Shown here: positions 23,001 through 35,177 of the stretch, in pieces
Layout: each line of letters opens with the position of its first letter
How positions within the stretch are numbered: position 1 is the first letter of the stretch
Assembly (NCBI GenBank): GCA_029204225.1
Contig: CM055102.1
Location: 3,103,528 to 3,167,527 of the forward strand
Origin: Diphasiastrum complanatum
Taxonomy: Eukaryota; Streptophyta; Lycopodiopsida; Lycopodiales; Lycopodiaceae
Direction of reading: 5' to 3'
Length of the DNA: 64,000 bases
Translations under genes and position numbers: made by a program
The notes under the pieces: generated by a model
Seen by the model: only the letters and a program-made list of their open reading frames with translations
Databases searched by the model: none
Told to the model about the DNA's origin: nothing

Positions 23001-23904
23001 ACAGTATTTGAGATGTAAGAATTGTGCAACTCCATTGGCCTATGCAGATTATGTTACAAGTGAAGTCATGTACATCTGCTAAGTGCTTACATATGAGGTA
23101 AATGAGTGTTTTCAATTTGAGGAATAAGTAATCTTGTAATTACATTCTTACACGTGTGTAGTTGCTGTGAAATCTAAATCAACAAATTAATATATAAACA
23201 AGTACATTTTATATTCAAATGCACGCTTACTCCCTGATTGCTATCTACATTTGCTCCACCTATCAAGCAGCTCATTGTTAGCTACCTTTAGATTTTGTCT
23301 TTCATGATTTAATGACTGGCCAGTGTCTTATACCTTGTTACAAGCACTTCCAGTCACACCTGCGCACATGGTCAAAGTTTTGCAGTGTGGCAAGGAGTTT
23401 ATTGACATGAAATTATCCTACTGTATTTAAATTTGAGGTGATTTTGTGTACTTGATCATGTATCATTTAGTAGTCCTGAATCAGGAAGGTGATGGGTTTT
23501 TGCTTTGGACAAGATTCCTGATTATGTAGTTATGTGTGCATGGAAGTCAAAGTTACTGCTCTGAAATTTGGTGAGGATGGTTGCATGTTCTATTTGCTTG
23601 CAATTGAACTCAGATTAATGCCTAAGCTTGGTCTTCATAAGTATTCTTGAACACTGGCGAATGTACTTTACCTTGTCACGTGACAAAAGCAACAAGAAAC
23701 ACAGACAACCAGTCCACACAAGTATATTGACACTATGACTTGGGCAGTGGTGAGGTGCACGAGATGTATTTCCTTGTCACATACCTGAGTGAATCTGGAA
23801 ATTGCTACATACAATTCAACTTGCATGACAGCTATTTCCAAGTTTTTTTTTCTGAGGGTGGCTTTGTGTACTGCGTGCAGATGGAATTGCATATTTTTTT
23901 TATG

Positions 23905-23947
<43 letters not shown>

Positions 23948-24229
23948 CCTGGCTGCATGATGACTTCGCTGCGGCATGTAAAGAGCTTGCCACACCCCCG
24001 TTACATCATACATGCTGTTGCAACGTGCACCGCTACATGTTACTTGGTTGGATGCAGCGGCTAACCAAAACTTACAGAGAGACAATTTGAACAAAGAAGT
24101 CTGCATCTTGTGTTGAGAGGGAACTGCACGGTGGATGTGTGGAATGGTAAACAATCCCAAAGCAAGTTAATGGAGCCGTGCCTCTGTCTGCCGGCAACGA
24201 ACCGAAGCTCGCCCTCGTTTGAAGGGCAT

Positions 24230-24300
<71 letters not shown>

Positions 24301-26144
24301 TTGACTTTTGGCTTTTTCAAACTTTACCAGGTGAGAAGGGTATTGGAAAAGTAACAGGGAAGCCATTGCATTACCGAGGAACAATCTTCCATCGTGTTAT
24401 TAGGGGCTTCATGGCTCAAGTAAACTCATGATACCCTCATTTGATAAGTTTCTCCTGGTAGTAGTTTTATCTAGATTTTATTAACGTGTTGTCCAGCATT
24501 CATGTTTTCTGATAGACAAGCAATTTAGTTTTATTGACATCTATGTAAAAGAGCATTTTCCAGTCATGTATTGGCCTCCTCCTCACTGCTCAGGCATAGG
24601 ATAGATTAGCAAAGCTATTGTAAACTGTAAGCTGGGTGTTTGTAAAGTCTTTCTGAAGTCCGTTATCGTCATCATGTTCTGACTTGTGAACTTGGTTGTC
24701 GGTGTGAGCAGGGCGGTGATTTTTCAAAAAAAGATGGTAATTTTTCTCATTTATCACAAAGTTTGCAAAGTCTTGATTATCATGAATGAGAAGTATTTGT
24801 TAGATAGTGCCCCCACTGTTCTCTGGTGTAATATAGTTCTTCTGCAAAGCTATTCATATTTTGCAAAGTGGAAGTTGCTAGTTCTGGTGCCCAAGTGGGT
24901 GTAATTCTCTGCTGTGCCAAAAAGATTCCATTTTCGTACACACATGGTGAATATTACATTGACTTTAATAACAAGTAGACTAAATTCCTATAAAAAAGGG
25001 AAGTGGAACTGTGAAGGGCACTTCATTCATTCCATCTTTGTCTTTCCCATCTTATCAAAACTTCAATGCAAAGAGACTGTTGATGATTGTCTACAGAGCT
25101 ATGACTTTATGGTGTTTATCCATACAATTTTGACATCGACCTTGTTCTACAGGTAGCGGAGGTGAGAGTATCTACGGCGGGAAATTCAAAGGTAGCTTCA
25201 ATCTTTGTGCAAATTGTGATCATTGACAATAGATGAGCTATTCTATATCATGATGTATGGAGGTAATATCAGTTCACTTTGTCCTGGCAGATGAGAGCTT
25301 CCAACATCATCACTCTGCGCCTGGTGTTTTATCAATGGCCAATGCTGGACCAGATACAAATGGGTCACAATTCTTCTTGACTTTTGCTGCAACACCGCAT
25401 CTTGATGGGTATTCCCTTTATGTCTGGTGAAGCTTTTGTTGATGTTGTTTGTATTTTACAAGGCAGTACTTCCAAGATTTGTCTGCTATTGCTGCAATTT
25501 TCAAGTTTTCAGTCTGGCAAGACAAAGTTGTTTATCTCATAGTTCAGTTTATATGGTATCCTTACCAGCATGGTTTTGTGATGCATTGTTTTGTGCGCCG
25601 TGCGAGCATATGATGGGATTTTTATGAACTATGGTACAAGAGTGTGAAATGTGTTTCCTCCTCTTATTCACCTCTTATCATTGCAACTTTTTGGACCTGC
25701 AAGACCATCATTGTAGCCCAGATGACATGACAAATTTGGTATTCATAGTATTGGGGTGAAAAAATGATAGTTTTATATTTATGATAATTTAAGTTTGGCA
25801 TTTCGTAAGGTCTTTGACCACATGTATCTGATTTACCAAGCAATGTCCAGGAAGCATGTGGTTTTCGGTAAAGTAGTTGAAGGAATGGACGTGCTAAGAA
25901 GAATTGAGCAGCAGCCAATTTCTGGCTCAAAGCATAAGCCTGATTTGCCTATCAAAATTGTGAACTGTGGCGAATTATCTCATGGAAAAGACAACGGGAC
26001 AACTGCAGAAAAAGGTGTGAATATGTGTATGTATTGCAAATGAGAATTGTTTTTGACTTCTAAATGGCTGGAGCTATGTTAACATGCACTGCATTTGAGA
26101 CCTATCATAGTGATGATTACATTCCATAGATGTCTTTTCGAAAA

Positions 26145-26240
<96 letters not shown>

Positions 26241-29200
26241 CTTATCATCTTTTCCATGCGAAAGGGCATATAAGACGAACAGTACATCCAAGTATGATGG
26301 TAACCAGATGGATCAATGCCATCAAAACAAACTTAACTGAAACGAATCTATTATGTAGGAAGAGAAATTTTTATAGCTAGGATTATATATGGTATGAAGA
26401 CCATTTACAAGTGTAGTTCGATGAGAGTCAATAAATTGTCTGTGATGGAGTTGTAATAGCCTGATTTGCTCTTTACGAAGAAGAGGGATTAAGGCTGTTG
26501 AAGGCAAAGATTCTTCTGGATTATGTGTGTCTGGAGTCAAAGGGAGAGCTACATTAGACTCAGTATTATGGAGAATAGGATCTAATGGAGAGAGTGGAAT
26601 TGCAGCAGGCAGTGTAGAAGGGGTAGTAGGCGGATTTGCTGTGAGGAAGATGTTGAAGCAACATTGCTAGAATCTGAGAATGGCGGAGTAGTAGGGGTGC
26701 CGGCCCCGTTGCGACAGGGCATAACAGATCAGGAGGACGAAGCAATGTCACACACGGTGGAGCGATTTGCAAAGTGTGATGGCTGAGGCGCGCAATGGCA
26801 GTCCATGCAGCCACAGGGCATGCAAGGTGCAGCCACAGCCAGAGGGTGCAAGCCAAGGGGGGGGGGACGGGCCTCATGTTTTTATGCAGGAAGGTGTTTA
26901 TGTGGTTGCAGAATCTTAAGGAAAGGGCGAATGCCTCTCCGACATGGGACGTTTTTCAAAATGCCTTCAAGACCCGTGACGATTTTGAACATTATCATCG
27001 ATTCACTACCAATCAGATGGGGAATGGGCCGTTACATGTCTATTTGCAAGAATTTCAGGACGTGTTACCTTGATTTGTGAATCGAATCAATCCCTCACTG
27101 ATTAAATTACATTTTATGTTGGGGCTTCCTAAAGAATATCAGCTTGAAGTTTGGTGTAACCAACTGCGAAGCCTCGAAGATGCACTTCGCTTTGTGAAGA
27201 TCATCGACGATACCCATTTTGGTGCTCAGAAGGAGCAAGCCATGCCCAAGGCTGAATCAAAGGAGAAGAAATTCTTCAAGAAGCGGGGCAGAGATAAGAT
27301 GGACACTGGTTCCCAAGGTGGGAAGAAGACGCCTTAATTTTCATATACATAGAGACCAAAGATGATGCATCACTCAGCACCTTGTTTTGGTCATAACTAC
27401 CCTCCCTACTAAGGGCACACACGTCTCATAGCCAACCTTCACGACGATGCCAACAGTGCATTGCAGATGTACCTCTAGTACTAACTTGCATCACATCCTA
27501 TTCTCTCCTACCTCCAGAGGTTGGCTCTGCCTCTGGGGGTCAAAAAAGTCAACCTCTGGAGGCAGGCCAGCCTCTAAAGGTAGCCTCTGCTAGCTGGCAG
27601 AAACAAGCCCAATCAGATGATTGACACATAGGTCGGAGGTAGCACTCTACCTCCAACGTGTGGCTTGCCCGCACATTTTACTCCATAAGAATGATAGAAG
27701 GCAAAGAATGTGCCACCAGAGGCAACAACCGGTGGCAGCCACCATCATGTGGCCCAGCTAAGAGTCCCATGACTCGTACTTCTCTATTGCATGTGTTTAT
27801 AGGTAGTAGGTACCTAAGAGGTGCATAAGATCAAACCATGCTTGCAACCCGCAATCCAGATTGCGTTTGGAACACGATCTAGGATCTTTTGGAACACAAA
27901 TTTTATTTAATTTTTTTTATATGAAGCAAACATGACTAATAGATCTTCGGACATCAACCGAGGATTTTTATCATTCTTCAAGAGGTGATTCTGTGAATTA
28001 CGTTTCCTGATAGAAACAGGCCATTAGCCCTTCATGCTGATTGCTTCAGAACTTGATGGCTCGACATCCACTGCTGTGACTCTTGCTCCTCGAGCAAATG
28101 CGTATCTAAATCGTCAAAGCTTTGCTTGAAGGCCATTCCTAGCATCAGCCCAAATGACAATCAAAATGCCAAATTATGAAGCATTTTTTTTTGATCTGGA
28201 CAGCAATCTGGTTTCTGGATCACCAGTGTTTCGGAACGTGGTTGGCAGCAGATCGCGATCGCTGCGAACCAACTAGATATCCATTTTCTTCTACAGTGAT
28301 TGAGCCTTGCATTGTAATAATAACAAAGCTAAGATTGAAACTCAAGCCTAACATTTAACAGAACTAGAATCTGATTGGTTAAGCACCTACCTTTATGTGG
28401 ATGAAAATATGTCAACAAGTTCTAACTTCTATATCATGCCCATTTTCTATCATTTGTCTCACATTACATTTTTTTGTAATTGTAGGGACATATAGTACAT
28501 TATCAGTTCTAGCACTTTTGCTAGTACTTAAAGAGAGAGGTATGGATCCAACTCCTTCAATAGTACATTGACCATCATTTGTGGTATGAATCACTCTTAT
28601 TAAAACTACCAAATGATGATAAGTGAGAAAAATACTTTGATGGCTAGTCATGTGGCTTCTTGCACCACTATCTATCCACAATGGTTCATTCATGCAAAAA
28701 GTAAACTAGAAGAAGAAGAAGCACTCTTCATAAGACATAAGAATATTATCTTCTAGATTACTTTCATCTTGAGTAAAATTACCATGAATTCCTTCTTTCT
28801 TGAAGGAACTTTTCTCTTTCTTTTTCTAAAAGCACTTTGAAACATAATGGCCATACTTGCCACAAAATAAGCATTGGATATACAAATAAAAAACTGTGCA
28901 TTTTGAGTAGAACACCTATGTGTGTACGTACTACGTACCAAATCATTGGTCCGATGGTGATGCTGTCTTGATGCAGGCATCGTCTATGATTTCTCCAAGA
29001 ATATTGTTGAGAGAAGACATGTGATGCGTGATGCATGATTAGGCAAGCTACATGTATTTCATTCCCTAGGTCATGATCGCTACACACTTCAGACTTCGTA
29101 CGAGTCAAAGAGTGATATTTGACAGGCTATCCTCTATATAAGCAATAGGAGAAGGGACGATAATCTGCTGCTCAGTTTCAAGCTCTTGAAGAGTGCAAAG

Positions 29201-32200
29201 CTTACAAACGTGGTCTTTTTAAGCACTTTCTCAGAAACAGCCAGGCTGTCTTTGCACATGAAGCTATGAATCTATGAATCAATCTTGTGGTTTGTTAGAA
29301 ATCTGTGTGCATATTGTGATGTGAACTGTGCGCCCATTTAGCCTCCTAACACCAAGTGTGTCAACGTTGTGTCAGTGTTAGAATATTTTGACTGAGCTTG
29401 AGTCAATGGCTGCAAAACTATGCATGGGGTTCTGAGCTACTTGTGATCGCTCCAAAAATAATGCTTTATGCCTGGCAAGCACACCAATGCACCAAGTCTA
29501 GGAGGCAAGGACTAGATGCAAAAACAAACTCACCAGATAAATACTTTGAAAGTCCTAATGCAGTAGCATGCACACCTCTAGTATGAATTTTTAAAGGCAC
29601 TTAGTCTAAAGCTATCTAAAAATAAAGTGACAATTTTCTTGCTAGCAAAGTTTATGACACAGTTTAGCAACAAGAATTATTGTACACAGTGGGTTACAGC
29701 CTCCAAGTAAAGCAAAAAACCAGGTGTAGAAAGCTTGATTAAGAGTGCATAAACACTCTGAACACCTTTCATGATATCTATCCCAGCCCTAAACCACAAA
29801 CATTGGCAATTAGTTGGCATTGTCTTTTGCTTCTTAGTTAACACTGGATCAACCCAAGAGAATCCGGATTCTTTCGAAACCCATTTAGCAACTTATTCTT
29901 TGGTACTGATGAGAGATAAGCAATGCTGTTTGGCTAAGATTTTTTGTCTATGATTTTATATTATTGTTTTGACTTACATCCTTTCACTTTTTGAGTTGCT
30001 CGTGTATTGTTTCTGAGCTTTACCTTATGACATCACTGACTTCGCTACATAAATTTGTGAAATTGGATATATTCTAATTTCACAAATAGATATATATTAG
30101 TTGATACCTCCTGCCCCTCCCTCTCTCTCGTCAGCTTGTGCACAAAAGAAAATGTTGGGGTCCAAATTTATCAACTTCTAGAATGATGATGATGCTCATG
30201 GTCCTTAATGCTGTTCCATTCCAATGTAGGTACAAACATGTCTGTTGCAGCCTGCAGGCTTTCTCATTATTGAGATTTGTTGCTAATAAGTGTAGTGATA
30301 CAGGGGCGGGTAAGGAGTTGGTGTTTTTAAGTTGAATAAAAGAGTGGGGCATCAGTGAGTGGCTAGTTTGGTTCAAAACCCTTATTAAAGAGAAGCTTGG
30401 CACCTATGCTGTGGCAAATGGTTTTGTGTAGCCTTGCAAGTTGTTTAGTGTCGTATGTTTGTTATATCACTCAATTTAAGTATGTATACAAGCTCTCTCT
30501 GATGTTTGTCCTGCTTAGTTGGATGAAAAAGTTGAACTTGGACAACATTTTTCTTGATTGTTTGTATGCTATTTGAACATTCTGCAGGTAGGAAGAAAAG
30601 CAGAAAGTCTAAGGGTTACAAAGAACGCTCTTCAAGTGATGAAGATGAGAACGATAATAAATATAAGAGAAAGCACAAAAAAGCTTCAAAGGATAGGCGT
30701 AAAAGGAAGAGGAGGCATCATTATTCGGAGTCAGACTCAGAAAGCACATCGGAGTCGGATCCTTCTTCTGATAGTCTTTCTGATACAGAGTCAACATCAT
30801 CTGAAATCAGTTCCTCTAGTGAGGAAGATAGGAGACGGAAGAGGAAGAAAAGGTCCTCCAGAAAGGAACAAAGGCGGCGGCATGCGAAGAGGAGAAGAGA
30901 AAGACGCAGAGAAAAGAAGAGTCGGAAAGACAGGAAACGGAAGCGAAAGTCCAAATGGTAGTATCTGTGGTTTATGTAACACATGCCACTTGTCTTTAGT
31001 TCTGTTCTATATCCACTTATGGATCAGTATTATGCTTCCTGTTGATCTAACCCTTTCGTTTTTGATAAGAAGTCTTGTGCTCATCAACTTATGCAAACTA
31101 TCGTACAATGCATGCTCAGGAGTTCAGAAAGTGATTACAGTGATAGCGAAAGCTCAAGTGATACTGATTCTGACAGTGAGAGTGAAAGTGATACTGAGAG
31201 TGATGACAATGATGTTGCGAAGAACCAGATCCTGAAGCCCAAATCAACAGCAAGGGTAGTGGACAAGAGCCTGCAAGATTCTGGTATGCGTAGTGTCCTG
31301 CGAAATGTGGAAGGCTTTTGGTCTGTGCTCTTTGCAATCATGTGTTTGCTATGCTGATATACATTCTTGACACATCCCGATGTTTTTGTAAATGCAGTTT
31401 AGAGCTTTTAGTTAAAGAGCATTTTACGTATGGAACTTTGTAACAACCTAACATGTGCTCAGGGTCCAAGGACTTCTTTTGTCCTATGCTTAGAGAAGTT
31501 TTATTTCCAAACAATAGTTAGACGGTATAATCGAAAAGATTAACCTATGGTATGAAAATCTCACACATTTATGAAACGTTACGTTTCAGGTTTTTTCTCA
31601 CCACCCTTTAGGCAGTAGCATGAGCAGTCCAGAGTTCAGAATTTGACTCTAGGCTTAAGCCTCAATATAGGCTCTCCAATTGTGAATTTTTTGCCAGATG
31701 TCTGGACCTCCATGCTGATTATCTGTGATGCTTGGCATTTTATGTAGAAAGCTGCAGACCATTTGTCAACCAACACTGGACAATAGGTACCACAAAGCTG
31801 TCAAAATGAATATGCATTTTGTCAAACATAGGTCCTTAACATGAAAATGTACATCTTAAGTGTGCATGTCATTATCGGAGCGTATAAATGTATCCATAAC
31901 AAGAAAACTACTAATAAAATAAGAAAATGAAATTGTGAAGTACTATAAACATGACCAACTAACTATGCTGATACTAGATAATAAAAAATGATTTAGAGAG
32001 TAACTGCAGGAGTTCGAAACATATAGTAATGACAACCGAGGTAGGAGTTGGTGGGGTTTTGTGTTGAGGTGACTGCTCGCGATGCTACATGACAACATGA
32101 TTGTAACACGACAGGATGTTTACGCACTGTTCGCTGTATCTGGCATTGAGGGGAATATCTGATTCATTTTTTGAATCTCTCTCAAAGGCTGCACATGAGT

Positions 32201-35101
32201 TATTGTTAGGGACCCAACTCCCTTGGAGACTGAACGATGACTGGGCCTGTTGACTTGACCAGTGGCTCGTGAACCTGCATGGTTGTCACATGTCGTAATC
32301 TAGGACGTGCGCATGGCTTGGAGTCTCCCACCTTGGAGGTATACAAGGGAAGGAGGTCTCATTTGCCATCCATTCTATCTACCTAGGAGAAGGTGGATGG
32401 AGAGTGGTGTGCACTGTGCACAGCCAGGATGAGTGCTAGCTTGAGGCGGGAGATGGCTGAGAGCCTAGCCAGTGGTACGGGACACTGTCTAGGATGGAAG
32501 TCGGATCTTGCTTGATATCGGTCATAGGCCAGTGCACAGAGGGTGGACCTGGATTGGGTCCTATGGCGGGGTGGAATGTGTATCGTTCGCCTAAAGCAGG
32601 CATGTTGATCCGAAAGGGGTTATCTTGTAAGTTATGATCTTTGAAATATGTTAGTAAACCAAGGAAATGTGTTTCTTTCATATTTTGGCTTCTTTTCTAG
32701 CATCTGTTTTTTTTAACACTTTCTGGAAAAAAAACGGATTTGATTCCTCTCCGCGCTGCCACGTGGCACTGACCTGCAGCAGACAGGTGGCAGCAGGCAG
32801 CGGACAGAGGTTCCGTTCATTTTGGCGGTTGTGGACAACGATTCCGTGAGGTTCAACAATGAAATTCGGGTCCCACAAACTGCTGTCTGCAGAAACCCGT
32901 GGAGAGGGTACGGACCAGTGAAGGGGGGGGGGGCAGCTAGGAAAGCAATCCTGGCAGGTGGTCAAGGTCACCCATCTGAACTGTGAAGACATAGGTTGCA
33001 AAGTGTTTCCACTTGGCAGATGGTTATCAAGCATGTATAGGGAGGCATGCCTCTCCTATGCTTAGTTTCATGAGAAGAGAGAGTGGAGGTGGTGATACAT
33101 CCCTCTTTGCTGCTCTTCTTATCCTTGTGGCAGCCATGGACAATACCACTTGGATAGTAGAGGAGCCAGCAATCTTGAGTTGTATTTACCTTGAGTTTGT
33201 GTTCTCTTCCAACTCTCTTCTTTCTTAATTCAACTCTCTTGCTCTTGAACAATGGATCCTAACAGCCTATGTCTTCTACTCATGAGGTTACAACATCTAC
33301 CTCTACCTTAGATTCTGAGACGCTGTTGCTTGCAATTAATAATCTACAGCAACAGATTGTTGCAATCCAAACACTCTCGGGATGAGCAAGATTTGAAGGA
33401 ATTGACGCAATTAAGGCAACTATTGCTTCAACCCTTGTTCACCCCTGAGATTTTCGCTGGGGAAAAGAAGGATAGAACCCCTGAAGCGATCTTGCTGTGG
33501 ATTGATTGGTGGAACTCGCACTTCTCCATGCGTGATTCATCCGACGACAACAAGATCAACTTAGCCGTCATGTACTTGCGAGGTAAAGCTTTTACGTGGT
33601 GGCAAGATTTAAGGGGTAAGTCTGAAGCACCTAAAAATTGGGAAGATTTTTGTAAGGCCTTTAAGGCGGCCTTCCTTCCCATCTTAGATGACTTTGAATT
33701 TATCGTCAGTATGCAACGATACATATGGAGAATTGGTCCCTATATCAATACTTACAAGAGTTTCAAGAGTTTATTCTCATTTTACAACTAGAATAGACCC
33801 TCTTTTGGTAAAATTGCATTTTATTCTTGGGTTGCCAAGAGACTACCAGCTATAGGTTAGGAGGAACCAACCTCTTACCCTCGAGGATGCAGTTCGCTTC
33901 ACTTGGATTTACGATGATACTCATATAGTGGCCAAGCCTGAGTCTTGTGTCTTACCCGATGTAAAGGGTAAGAAGCCTTTCTTTCCAAAGAAAGGGAAGG
34001 ATAAGGCAAAGGACGGGTCTTCTGGTTCTGGTAAATCAAAGAAAAGAGTTACTATGGATCAAGAAACCTTTATGAAAACCAGAAGCAACAATCATGTCAC
34101 GAAGGAATGTCCAAAGAAAAAGAAGGCTAAAGGGGCACCTTTTAAGACGTCAGGTAACTCTAGCATATCTTGTGTTGATCTTTCCTTTGCTAGTAATTTT
34201 GTGTGTGAGCATTGTTTCTTTAATACGGCTGTTTTTGGTCCTCACGACCTCATTCGGATACAGGGGTTGTGGGTGGCCAAGCCGTCAAGTTTAGGACCGG
34301 ATAGTCCCACATCTACCAATTCAAATACAAGCCTATTGATGATAACTTAGACTTTCATATTATGAATCTAGATAAGGTAGATGTTATACTTGGTAAGGAG
34401 TGGTTCTATGAGAGGAGCGAGACGTTGAAGAAAAACTATGTAACTCATAGTTTGTCGTTCTTACGAGAGAGAGAGAAAGAAAGAAAGAAAGCTTTATTAA
34501 TGTCTTTTCCATGCCAAAAGGCATATAAGACTAAAGAAGTACATGTCAAGTGTGTGATAACCATGGGAGCGTATAAAACGTCTCCAAACCGTAATAAAGA
34601 AAACATCTAATACAAACTAAAAACTAATTGTGCATAATAATCATAATCATATGCAGTTGTGTCAAGATGTCAAGACTCTGCGGTTGTTGCTGTAGAAAGA
34701 TGTAATGCAAGGCACGCCATGACAAAGCACTGGAGCCTGCCGGCGTCGTTTGTGAGCAGGAGCATGCCTAGTAGTAGTACGCCTCTGCGTAGGATGTCTG
34801 GTGTCCTTGTAGTAACGTGATGGTGGGAAGTACATTGTCTTTGATCTCTATGAGCATGTGAGCGGCTATCATCCTCGTTGTCGTCATAATCCTCATCCTC
34901 AGGCACTAAAGCACGCAATCTCCGCCTAGTAAAGAATGAAGTAATCAATGGCTGTGAGGTAAAAGGCAGGGGTGTCCCGTGTAAATCTCTCCGTAATATG
35001 AACATCTCGTGTACCATCAGAGCAACACATCGTGGGTCCTCATAGGCTATGAGAGAGCGTAGAGTGGTAGGCATGTCTCGAAACAGGCAATGATATCGCC
35101 C

Positions 35102-35177
<76 letters not shown>

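Noticed and set aside
23668-24431. Several ORFs with long Leu-Ser or Arg-Glu repeats
   Set aside because: They are translations of the GA/CT microsatellites in intron 2; only 24331-24419 is real exon.
30558-31235. 225-codon plus-strand ORF
   Set aside because: Alternative frame crossing CYP95 exon 8, intron 8 and exon 9; the real frame joins by splicing with unbroken phase.
30721-31341. Minus-strand Ser/Leu-rich ORFs
   Set aside because: Antisense shadows of the Ser/Asp- and Lys/Arg-rich exons 8 and 9.
32678-33252. Minus-strand ORFs of 118 and 94 codons
   Set aside because: No family resemblance; they lie in the putative LTR/leader of the intron 9 gypsy remnant.
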